Assembly (NCBI RefSeq): GCF_024298925.1
Contig: NZ_CP101283.1
Coordinates: 3,539,001 to 3,603,000 of the forward strand
DNA length: 64,000 nt
From: Phenylobacterium sp. LH3H17
GTDB taxonomy: Bacteria; Pseudomonadota; Alphaproteobacteria; Caulobacterales; Caulobacteraceae
Direction: 5' to 3'
Positions 7,264 to 14,179 of the stretch are shown in pieces. The notes below the pieces were generated by a model. The model was not told where the DNA came from, made no database searches, and was given only the letters and a program-made list of their open reading frames with translations. Each line of letters starts with the position of its first letter. Position 1 is the stretch's first letter. A program made the translations under genes and the position numbers.

Positions 7264-8117
7264 CCCACCACCACGCCCGGCGGCGGGAGGCTGTCGGCGG
7301 GGACGAAGAAGTCGGGCATCAGCCGGGTGGTCGGGTCGACCCGGTATTTGTCGAAGTCCCGCTCGCCCTCGGCGTAGAGGAAGCTGTCGTCGATCAGGAA
7401 GTTGCCGGTGAATTCGCGGGCGCGCTTCTCGAAGATGGCGTGGGCGGCGTCGGCCATGATCTCGGGTGTGCGGCAGGCCTTCATGCCCTCCTCGCCAGCC
7501 AGGGCGAACTTGATCGCCGCCGTGGCGATCCCGGTGCGCGGCCAGAGCGCGTTGAAGGCGATCCCGTCGGCCTTGAACTCCGCCGCCATGCCCAGGACGC
7601 ACATGCTCATCCCGAACTTGGCCATGCTGTAGGCGGTGTGGCCCTCGAACCAGCGCGGGCTCATGTCCAGCGGCGGCGACAGCATCAGGACATGCGGATT
7701 GGCGGCGTTCTTCAAGTGCGGGATGCAGGCCTTGGAGGTCAGGTAGGTCCCGCGCGCATTGACCTGATTCATCAGGTCGTAGCGCTTCATGTCGGTGGCG
7801 AGCGTGCCGGTCAGCGAGATCGCCGAGGCGTTGTTGACGCAGATGTCGATGCCGCCGAACCGCTCGACGGTCTTCTGCACGGCGTCGTAGACGCTGGCCT
7901 CGTCGCGCACGTCGACGATCAAGGGAAGCGCCTGGCCTCCGGCGTCCTCGATCTCCTTCGCCGCGGTGTAAATCGTGCCGGGCAGGTGCTTGTGCGGCTC
8001 GGCGGTCTTGGCGGCGATGGCGACATTGGCGCCATCGCGGGCGGCGCGCAGGGCGATGGCCAGGCCAATGCCCCGGCTGGCGCCGGTGACGAACAGAGTC
8101 TTGCCTTGCAGGCTCAT
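7260..8117 (-). CDS. SDR oxidoreductase, HSDL2-like, 285 aa
   Basis: It matches the hydroxysteroid dehydrogenase-like 2 group: TGASRGIG near residue 11, the family-specific KTAEPHKHLPGTIYTAAKEI insertion, NNASAI, LSPPLDMSPRWF and YSMAKFGMSMCVLGMA with the Tyr-x3-Lys pair, then NALWPRT. The C-terminal sterol-carrier domain of animal HSDL2 is absent, as is normal in bacteria. A role in acyl-CoA or sterol-like lipid metabolism is inferred from the family and from the enoyl-CoA hydratase in the same operon. It overlaps both neighbours by 4 bp. Confidence 0.88.
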   Translation of the reverse strand: MSLQGKTLFVTGASRGIGLAIALRAARDGANVAIAAKTAEPHKHLPGTIYTAAKEIEDAGGQALPLIVDVRDEASVYDAVQKTVERFGGIDICVNNASAISLTGTLATDMKRYDLMNQVNARGTYLTSKACIPHLKNAANPHVLMLSPPLDMSPRWFEGHTAYSMAKFGMSMCVLGMAAEFKADGIAFNALWPRTGIATAAIKFALAGEEGMKACRTPEIMADAAHAIFEKRAREFTGNFLIDDSFLYAEGERDFDKYRVDPTTRLMPDFFVPADSLPPPGVVVG

Positions 8118-9073
8118 AGCTTCACTCCGGTGGTTTCTTCCGAAAGCGCCCAGAGGCGTTCGGCCGATTCAGGGTCCAGAGCATAGGGCATGACGCCGTG
8201 GACCGGGTCCTCCTTGGTCCAGGGACCGGCCTCCTTGCAGTCTTCCAGATAGAGGCCGCCGATCCCCTCCAGCTCCTCGCCGACCGCCGCCCAGACGCTG
8301 GTCGAGGCGCCCTGCTCGGTGGTCTTGAAGCCCTCGCGGACATTGCCCTCGGCGTCCATCCAGCCCATGGCCACCATCTCCTCCTTGGGGAGGTAGCGCT
8401 GCAGGGGGGTCATGATCCCGCCCGGCATGACTGCGTTGGCGGTGATCCCGTGCTCCTCGAACCGCGCGTTGAAGCCGACGGCGAACAGCGCGTTGGCGGT
8501 CTTGGACTGACCATAGGCCTCCCACTTGTCGTAGGGCCGGGTGCGGTAGTGCGGGTCATCCCAGTGGATGTCGCTGCGCCGGTGGCCGATGGACGAGAGC
8601 TGCACCACTCGGGCGGTGCGGTCGTCCTCGGCGGCGTTCAACAGGGCGCGGGTCAGGCCCATGGTCAGGACGAAGTGGCCGAAATGGTTGGTGCCGATCT
8701 GCAGCTCCAGGTCCTCGGCCGTGTGCAGCAGCGGCGTGGCCATGACCCCGGCGTTATTGATCAGGATGTCCAGCGGCTGGTCGCCCCAGGCGTCGACGAA
8801 GGACCCCACCGATCCCAGGCTGGCCAGGTCCAGGGTCCCGGCCAGCACCCGGTCGGCGCCGATGGACTGGTTGATCTCGGAGGCTACACGCTCGCCGGCC
8901 ACCCGATCGCGGACCGCCAGCATGACGTCGGCCCCGGCGCCCGCGAGCGCGCGGGCGGTCTCGACCCCGATGCCGCTGGCCCCGCCCGTGACGATGACGT
9001 TGCGGCCCGACAGGTCATGATCCCCGGCCACGACGCGGGCGGGTGTGAAGGCGCCGAAGCGGGAGCGTATCAT
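8114..9073 (-). CDS. SDR oxidoreductase, retinol dehydrogenase-like, 319 aa
   Basis: A classical SDR of the RDH/WW-oxidoreductase branch. There is a 20-residue N-terminal extension, then DLSGRNVIVTGGASGIGVET (NADP loop), LDLASLGSV, NNAGVMATP, the branch-specific NHFGHFVLT, VQLSSIGHRR, and the catalytic YGQSKTANALF. The substrate is unknown; relatives often act on hydrophobic alcohols. The start ATG shares one base with the enoyl-CoA hydratase stop (TGATG), and its own end overlaps the next SDR, so it lies inside a translationally coupled operon. Confidence 0.88.
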   Translation of the reverse strand: MIRSRFGAFTPARVVAGDHDLSGRNVIVTGGASGIGVETARALAGAGADVMLAVRDRVAGERVASEINQSIGADRVLAGTLDLASLGSVGSFVDAWGDQPLDILINNAGVMATPLLHTAEDLELQIGTNHFGHFVLTMGLTRALLNAAEDDRTARVVQLSSIGHRRSDIHWDDPHYRTRPYDKWEAYGQSKTANALFAVGFNARFEEHGITANAVMPGGIMTPLQRYLPKEEMVAMGWMDAEGNVREGFKTTEQGASTSVWAAVGEELEGIGGLYLEDCKEAGPWTKEDPVHGVMPYALDPESAERLWALSEETTGVKL

Positions 9074-9852
9074 CAGGCCACCTTGGAAAAGTCGGGCGCG
9101 CGCTTCTCGGCGAAGGCGGCGAAGGCCTCCTTGGCTTCCGGCGACTTGAGCTGGGCGGCGAAATGCAGGCCCTCGTCGTCCATGCGCTGGGCGACGCCGA
9201 GGCCTTCACGCATCAGGGCCTTGGTGATGACCACCGCGGCCGGCGGGCGGGCCGCCACGGCCTGCGCCGCGGCCAGGGCCTTGGCGCGCAGGTCGGCCAG
9301 CGGAACCGCCTCGTTGGCGATCCCCCAGTCGACGGCCTTCCTGGCGTCCACCGCCTCACCCAGCACGAACATCGAGAAGGCGCGGGCATGGCCGATGCGG
9401 TTTGGCAGGGTCAGGCTGGAAGCCGCCTCGGGGACGAGGGCCAGGTTGACGAAGGGCGTGGTCAGCAGCGCGTTCTCCGCCACATAGACCAGGTCGCAAT
9501 GCAGGAGCATGGTGGTGCCGACGCCGACGGCGCGACCGTTGACCGCCGCCACGAGCGGGGTCTTGGCCCGCGCCAGGGCGGCCAGCAGCGGATTGCCGTC
9601 GCGTCGCGCCTTGTTGGCGCCGCTGTCGCCGGCGTTCACCGCGGCGAAGTCGGCCAGGTCGTTGCCGGCGGTGAACATGTCGCCATTGGCCTGGATCAGG
9701 ACGCAGCGCACATCGTCGTCGAACTCGGCCTGGTCGATGGCGTCGCCCAGCGCCTGGTACATGGCGCGGGTCAGGGCGTTCTTCTTCTCCGGCCGGTTCA
9801 TGGTGAGCGTCAGCACGCCGCCGGATTTTTCAATGAGAATGTGGTCGGTCAT
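9073..9852 (-). CDS. Enoyl-CoA hydratase/isomerase family protein, 259 aa
   Basis: A crotonase fold with MNRPEKKNALTRAMY at the N-terminus, the first oxyanion-hole loop FTAGNDLADF and the second NGRAVGVGTTMLLHCDLVY. The position of the first catalytic glutamate of hydratases holds VNLALVPEAAS, so Glu is present in the PEAAS motif as in isomerase/hydratase relatives. The C-terminal KRAPDF motif is standard. It would act on unsaturated acyl-CoA thioesters in the cytoplasm. It lies second in the operon, 33 bp after the MBL gene. Confidence 0.9.
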   Translation of the reverse strand: MTDHILIEKSGGVLTLTMNRPEKKNALTRAMYQALGDAIDQAEFDDDVRCVLIQANGDMFTAGNDLADFAAVNAGDSGANKARRDGNPLLAALARAKTPLVAAVNGRAVGVGTTMLLHCDLVYVAENALLTTPFVNLALVPEAASSLTLPNRIGHARAFSMFVLGEAVDARKAVDWGIANEAVPLADLRAKALAAAQAVAARPPAAVVITKALMREGLGVAQRMDDEGLHFAAQLKSPEAKEAFAAFAEKRAPDFSKVA

Positions 9853-9885
9853 GAATCTGCGCTCCCTAATACTTACAACGTATAC

Positions 9886-10953
9886 CTAAGCCGCGGCGCG
9901 ATACCAGACGACGCCGGCGGAATCGGTCTCGGCCGTCGCCTGACCGCGCGAGAGCAGGCAGTTGAGGTGGGCGACGCTCTCGCCGGTGGCCATGCCCAGC
10001 ACCCACTGGTCGATCTTCCGGCGGAACAGCACATGGAAGACGTCGACGGCCCGCTTGGGCTCGGCGATCAGGGCGGCGAGCCGGGTCAGGCCGCGCTCAT
10101 GGCCTGCGATCAGGTGGTCGATGCGCGCATGCAGGCCGTGGAACGGGTCGTTGTGCGCCGGCAGGACAAGGACGTCGTCGGGCACCTGGGTCCTGATCCG
10201 GGCCAGCGAGGTCAGCCAGTCAGTCAGTGGGTCGCCCGCGGGCTCCGTCGGGAAGACCGAGACGTTGGACGAGATCTTCGGCAGCACCTGGTCGCCGGAA
10301 ATGAACAGCTTCAGCTCGGGGCACCACAGGCAGGCGTGCTCGGGCGAGTGGCCAGATCCCACCACCACCTTCCACAGCCGGCCACCGATGACGATCTCGT
10401 CCCCGTCGCTCAATCGCTGGAAGCTGTCAGGCAGAGCGTGCAGGCCGCGGCCGAAGCCGCCGAACTTGGCGCGGTAGTTCTCCAGCGCCTCCTCGTCCCA
10501 GCCGGCGGCCTTGTAGAAGGTCAGGGCGTCGGCCGGGGCCTCGCGCCCGGTATCGGCGGCCAACGAGCGGCACATCAGGAACTCGAGCCGACTGATCCAC
10601 AGCCGGCACTGGAACTTCCGCGTCAGCCAGCCGGCCATGCCGATATGGTCGGGATGCATGTGTGTCACGAAGACGCGGGTGACCGGCCGGCCGCCCAGGG
10701 ACTCGGCGAAGGCCTTGCGCCAGGCCTGCTGGGTGTCGGCCCCGCCCATGCCGGTGTCGACGATGGCCCAGCCGCCGTCTTCCTCGATGGCCCAGACATT
10801 GATGAAGGCCAGCGAGCCGCCCAGCGGCATCCGCAGCCATTTCACGCCCGGGGCGACATCGATAGCCTCGCCCGGCCTGGGGCCGTGCTCGAAGGGGTAG
10901 CGCAGCTTGGGCCGGGGCGCCTCGGTGATGGTCTCTTCGAATCCGTCGCGCAC
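9886..10953 (-). CDS. MBL-fold metallohydrolase, 355 aa
   Basis: A metallo-beta-lactamase fold. It has VDTGMGGADTQQAW, the metal-binding HMHPDHIGMAGW near residue 105-116, a third histidine in VVVGSGHSPEHACLW, the aspartate in LFISGDQVLP, and a final LPAHNDPF histidine. The architecture is typical of glyoxalase II-like thioester hydrolases and of the LACTB2 relatives that sit with fatty-acid catabolic genes. I start at the GTG at 10953, which has GGAGGG upstream, rather than at 11112, whose extra sequence is not protein-like. It is the first gene of the six-gene operon. Confidence 0.85.
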   Translation of the reverse strand: MRDGFEETITEAPRPKLRYPFEHGPRPGEAIDVAPGVKWLRMPLGGSLAFINVWAIEEDGGWAIVDTGMGGADTQQAWRKAFAESLGGRPVTRVFVTHMHPDHIGMAGWLTRKFQCRLWISRLEFLMCRSLAADTGREAPADALTFYKAAGWDEEALENYRAKFGGFGRGLHALPDSFQRLSDGDEIVIGGRLWKVVVGSGHSPEHACLWCPELKLFISGDQVLPKISSNVSVFPTEPAGDPLTDWLTSLARIRTQVPDDVLVLPAHNDPFHGLHARIDHLIAGHERGLTRLAALIAEPKRAVDVFHVLFRRKIDQWVLGMATGESVAHLNCLLSRGQATAETDSAGVVWYRAAA

Positions 10954-11129
10954 TGCGCCGCCCTCCCACTGCTCAAGGCGCCTAGTTTCCGACGTGCGGC
11001 GGGCGGGGGCAAACCCCGAATGCAGGCGGCGGCCCGCGGTGTTCACACCGGGTTCACGCCACGCTTGCCCTTTGACGGCCCTAAGGTTTATGTCGCCCCC
11101 AGAGGGAAACACCCAGGAGTATTAGGACC

Positions 11130-12449
11130 ATGAGGCCATTCGGAATTGGGCTGGCCGCCGTATTGGCTATTCTGGCGTTCGCGCCGGCAGCCGTCTCCCA
11201 GGGCAAGAAAGCCCCTGAAATCAGCGAAAAGCAGCGCACCCAGGGCATGGCCGAGGCGCCCGCCCTGGCCCAGTCCGCCGGCGTCGCCTGCAAGATCACC
11301 GACGCGCGCTTCATCGGCAAGGCCGACGACAAGAAGGCCAAGACCTCCACCAGCTATTACGAAGTCGACTGCGACGCCGGGCTGGGCTTCATCATCTCGG
11401 CCCCCGCCGGCGGCACGCCCACCGTCTTCACCTGCGTCGAGGCCAACACCCCGCAGCCCGACGGCAAGCCCTCGAGCCTGCCCTGCAAGCTGCCGGGCAA
11501 CGCCGATCCCAAGGCCGATCTCGCCCCTGTCCTAGCCGCCGCCAAGGTGCAGTGCACCCCCGAGCAGGTCCGCGGCATCGGCCAGAGCCCGACGGCCACC
11601 TACCTGGAAGTCGCCTGCCAGGGTTCGGCCCAGGGCTACGTCATCAAGGCCAGCGCACCCATCGACGCGGCCAAGCCTGTCGAGGCCACCGACTGCATGC
11701 TCTACGACGACTCCGAGAGCAACATTAAGTGCACCCTGCGCGACAAGGCCGCCCGCCTGTCGGTGATCGACACCTATGTCGCCGCCGCCAAGAACGGCTG
11801 CACCGTGAAGGACAAGAAGTATATCGGCGTCTCGCAGACCGGCTCGGCCTTCTTCGAAGCCTCCTGCACCGACGGCAAGGGCTACCTCTACAAGGTCGAC
11901 AAGGGCGTCCTGACCACGGCCTACGAATGCGCCAAGGCCACCATGGTGATGGGCGGCTGCACGCTCACCGACGCCAAGGAAGCGGTCACCGAGCAGAACG
12001 GCCTCTACACCAAGCTCGCCAAGGCCGCGAAGTTCGACTGCGAAGTCTCCAAGTACGGCCCGTTCCCGTCGAGCGACGGCAAGGACGTGGTCGAACTGGC
12101 CTGCTCCAACCGTCCCGACGGCGCCGTCGGCATCTTCGGTCCGGGGACCAAGTCCCAGGTGGTCGACTGCGCCCGCGCGCCGATCGCCGGTTATCGCTGC
12201 AGCTTCACCAAGCCCGAGGGCGGCTACAAGCTGGTCACGGCCGACCTGAAGAAGCAGGGCAAGACCGAGTGCGAGGTGTCCAACACCCGCGTGATCGGCC
12301 GCACGGCCAAGGGCACCACCTATTTCGAGGTGGCCTGCGCCGACGGCCTGAAGGGCTACATCATCGAGTACCAGCCCGAGACGCTCGAGCCGATCTCGGT
12401 CATCGGCTGCGCCTTCTCGAAGGACTGCAAGCTGCCCGGCAACAGCTAG
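11130..12449 (+). CDS. Exported five-repeat cysteine protein of unknown function, 439 aa
   Basis: A clear signal peptide occupies residues 1-23 (hydrophobic core then VSQ). The mature part has five related units of roughly 45-60 residues with linkers. Each has a Cys about 10 residues before a xIG-type turn, then a YxEVxC or FxEAxC strand, a G-Y/F-[IL]-I strand, and a closing C. Examples are VACKITDARFIG with YYEVDC, KNGCTVKDKKYIG with FFEASC, and TECEVSNTRVIG with YFEVAC. The Cys pairing suggests periplasmic disulfides. I do not recognise a named family. GGAG lies before the ATG, and the gene ends in a strong terminator. Confidence 0.8.
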   Translation: MRPFGIGLAAVLAILAFAPAAVSQGKKAPEISEKQRTQGMAEAPALAQSAGVACKITDARFIGKADDKKAKTSTSYYEVDCDAGLGFIISAPAGGTPTVFTCVEANTPQPDGKPSSLPCKLPGNADPKADLAPVLAAAKVQCTPEQVRGIGQSPTATYLEVACQGSAQGYVIKASAPIDAAKPVEATDCMLYDDSESNIKCTLRDKAARLSVIDTYVAAAKNGCTVKDKKYIGVSQTGSAFFEASCTDGKGYLYKVDKGVLTTAYECAKATMVMGGCTLTDAKEAVTEQNGLYTKLAKAAKFDCEVSKYGPFPSSDGKDVVELACSNRPDGAVGIFGPGTKSQVVDCARAPIAGYRCSFTKPEGGYKLVTADLKKQGKTECEVSNTRVIGRTAKGTTYFEVACADGLKGYIIEYQPETLEPISVIGCAFSKDCKLPGNS

Positions 12450-12471
12450 GCGCCCTGCGACGCTGAAACGA

Positions 12472-12505
12472 GAAAGGCCCGCGGGTTTCCCCCGCGGGCC
12501 TTTTT
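12472..12505 (+). terminator. Rho-independent terminator after the five-repeat protein
   Basis: AAAGGCCCGCGGG (12473-12485) pairs with CCCGCGGGCC plus T residues (12491-12505) around TTTCC. Because it has A residues on one side and T residues on the other, it could also stop transcription of the opposite-strand 39-aa ORF. Confidence 0.93.
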
Positions 12506-12533
12506 CATTGGGCCGTTCGCCAGCCGAATTTCG

Positions 12534-12653
12534 TCAGGCGTACCCGACGGCGCGCTTGACGCTCAGGCGCGCGAACAGTTTGGCGAAGAAGCTCCGCACG
12601 GCGCGGGACGCGGCCAGCTGACCTTCGACGTTCTCGAAATCGACAAAGAGCAT
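12534..12653 (-). CDS. Possible small protein, 39 aa
   Basis: A 40-codon frame with an ATG at 12653 preceded by AAAGGAT at a suitable distance. The product begins MLFVDFENVEG and continues with an amphipathic, Arg/Lys-rich region (AVRSFFAKLFARLSVKRAV) reminiscent of short cationic helical proteins. It ends 29 bp before the bidirectional-looking terminator at 12472-12505. Coding status rests on the ribosome binding site, the terminator and the amino-acid pattern only. Confidence 0.4.
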   Translation of the reverse strand: MLFVDFENVEGQLAASRAVRSFFAKLFARLSVKRAVGYA

Positions 12654-12740
12654 GATCGTATCCTTTCGACGGATGCGATCTATGGTGCGGCGCAGCAAAA
12701 ATCAATGGTGCAGCGCAAAATAGCTTGAGCGTCGCCCACA

Positions 12741-13280
12741 TCAGGCGACGGACGGACGCGACCTCGCCGGCAGGAACTTCGGATTGCGCATCAGGGCCGC
12801 GCTGACCAGGGAGATCAGCAGCCCCACCGGGAAAATCTCCACCAGGGTCATCGGCACGCGGAACAGGGGGTTGGCGTAGGATCGGCGCATGGCGTCCATC
12901 TCGGCGACGGCCTTTTCATAAGCTGCGCCGGTGACCCCCGCCGCGCGCTTGGCCTCCAGTGCGTGGGCGGCGTATTGGTCCATGAAGCTGTGGCCGGTCA
13001 TGGCGAGATAGAACTCCCACACCGCGATGTAGGTGACCGAGGCGACGGTGGCGATCCCGAAGCCCAGGAGGAATGCCCGGCGGAAGGTGATGACCCCGCC
13101 CAGCGCCTGGTCGCGATGCTGCTTCACCCCCACCAGGATCGAGGACAGGGCGACCAGCATGATGAGATAGCCCAGCCAGACACTGCCGTGATCGCCCCCC
13201 GAGGCGAGGATGTTGCCGATGATGCCGGTGATGACGACAAGGCCCGAGATCAGGCCGTAGGTCAGGATGATGCGGGTCAT
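12741..13280 (-). CDS. DUF4199 membrane protein, 179 aa
   Basis: Four hydrophobic segments: residues 1-25 (IILTYGLISGLVVITGIIG), 35-52, 70-95 and 143-165, with a charged loop (HALEAKRAAG ... AEMDAMRRSYANP) before the last. This is the layout of DUF4199 inner-membrane proteins, whose function is unknown. I use the ATG at 13280 (MTRIIL). Such genes commonly sit beside small regulators, and here a two-TM LuxR-type protein gene lies directly upstream. A palindromic motif shared with the DUF2277 gene lies 70 bp before the start. Confidence 0.8.
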   Translation of the reverse strand: MTRIILTYGLISGLVVITGIIGNILASGGDHGSVWLGYLIMLVALSSILVGVKQHRDQALGGVITFRRAFLLGFGIATVASVTYIAVWEFYLAMTGHSFMDQYAAHALEAKRAAGVTGAAYEKAVAEMDAMRRSYANPLFRVPMTLVEIFPVGLLISLVSAALMRNPKFLPARSRPSVA

Positions 13281-13349
13281 GCCGGTGGCTCCTCGGGGTG
13301 ACGGGGCGAACACAAGCGCGACGATGCGCCGGGGGCCGACGTGGCGGTA

Positions 13350-13364
13350 TCGCCCAAAAGGGTG
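13350..13364 (-). promoter_or_regulatory. Repeated palindromic motif upstream of the DUF4199 gene
   Basis: TCGCCCAAAAGGGTG occurs here and again, identically and in the same orientation, at 14159-14173 upstream of the DUF2277 gene. The core is CCC-AAAA-GGG, a dyad fitting a dimeric regulator such as the LuxR-type protein encoded between the two sites. The role is inferred. Confidence 0.45.
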
Positions 13365-13402
13365 AGATCGCGCGCATCGCCGGTTTGGCCGGGCCGCGCG
13401 CC

Positions 13403-13816
13403 TTACGGGATCAGATGCAGGTCGCGCGCCTTGTTCACCGCCTGGGTCCTGCGGCTGACCTCGAGCTTGCCGAACAGGTTGGCGATGTGGGTCTTCACCG
13501 TGTTGGGCGAGAGGCCCAGGGTCCGGGCGATCTCCTTGGTGGACTGCCCGGCCGCCAGCCGCTCAAGCACCTTCAACTCCTGGCCGGTCAGGCCGAGCGA
13601 GGCCAGGGCCGCGCCATTGCGCTGGAACGGTCCCGGAGCCGCCCTCGAGGTGAGCTTCCATCCCACCCAGACGCCGCCCGCGGCGAAGGCGACGCCGATG
13701 ACCGCGACATAGATCTCCCGCGAGAAGGCCCGCGCCAGGTACTGGTGCTCGAGCCATTGCACCACGAAGGCCCCGGCCGCCAGGACGAGAGCCCAGAGTA
13801 TGATGGTCCGGGTCAT
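13403..13816 (-). CDS. Membrane-anchored LuxR-type (GerE HTH) regulator, 137 aa
   Basis: Two transmembrane helices at residues 4-20 and 36-54 are followed by a linker and a C-terminal GerE helix-turn-helix (residues 70-130): LTGQELKVLERLAAGQSTKEI then LGLSPNTVKTHIANLFGKLEV, which carries all the usual conserved positions. No receiver or autoinducer domain is present. The small size and membrane anchor suggest a one-component regulator that senses at the membrane. It is encoded upstream of DUF4199, a pairing I recall from other proteobacteria. Confidence 0.88.
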   Translation of the reverse strand: MTRTIILWALVLAAGAFVVQWLEHQYLARAFSREIYVAVIGVAFAAGGVWVGWKLTSRAAPGPFQRNGAALASLGLTGQELKVLERLAAGQSTKEIARTLGLSPNTVKTHIANLFGKLEVSRRTQAVNKARDLHLIP

Positions 13817-13840
13817 CGGCCGATCGCCTGGCGGTCAGGC

Positions 13841-14116
13841 TCAGGCGCGAACGCCGAACCGCTCGGCCGACCGACGCCGAGCCTTCTGCGCCTCGGTCTC
13901 GCGATCGCGCGGCGGCGCGTTGGTCTCCAGGGAGTCCAGCAGGCGGCGGCCCGCCAGGAACACCTCCTCGGCCGCGGCGTCGAACGCCGCGGCGTTGGCC
14001 TTGGACGGCGCATTGAAGCCGCTCAGCTTGCGCACGAACTGCAGCGAGGCCGCGCGGACCTCGTCGTCCGTGGCCGCCGGCTCGAAATTGTACAGCGTCT
14101 TGATATTACGGCACAT
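13841..14116 (-). CDS. DUF2277 domain protein, 91 aa
   Basis: A single DUF2277 domain: it opens with MCRNIKTLYNFEP, the near-invariant start of the family, followed by EVRAASLQFVRKLSGFNAPS and a charged C-terminus. Function is unknown. Its stop lies 24 bp before the LuxR-type gene, so the two are probably cotranscribed. A copy of the TCGCCCAAAAGGGTG motif lies 43 bp upstream of its start. Confidence 0.88.
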   Translation of the reverse strand: MCRNIKTLYNFEPAATDDEVRAASLQFVRKLSGFNAPSKANAAAFDAAAEEVFLAGRRLLDSLETNAPPRDRETEAQKARRRSAERFGVRA

Positions 14117-14158
14117 GTCGCAGCCTCCGTCGGTTCCTCAAGATATGGGCCCCGCCCT

Positions 14159-14173
14159 TCGCCCAAAAGGGTG
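14159..14173 (-). promoter_or_regulatory. Repeated palindromic motif upstream of the DUF2277 gene
   Basis: Identical to the 15-bp site at 13350-13364 and in the same orientation relative to the downstream gene. On the minus strand TATCTT lies about 14 bp beyond it, a possible -10 element, so the site would overlap the promoter. Confidence 0.45.
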
Positions 14174-14179
14174 CTTGGC

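Noticed and set aside
9163..11133. A 656-codon plus-strand open frame
   Set aside because: It is antisense to the enoyl-CoA hydratase and MBL genes and has no recognisable domain.
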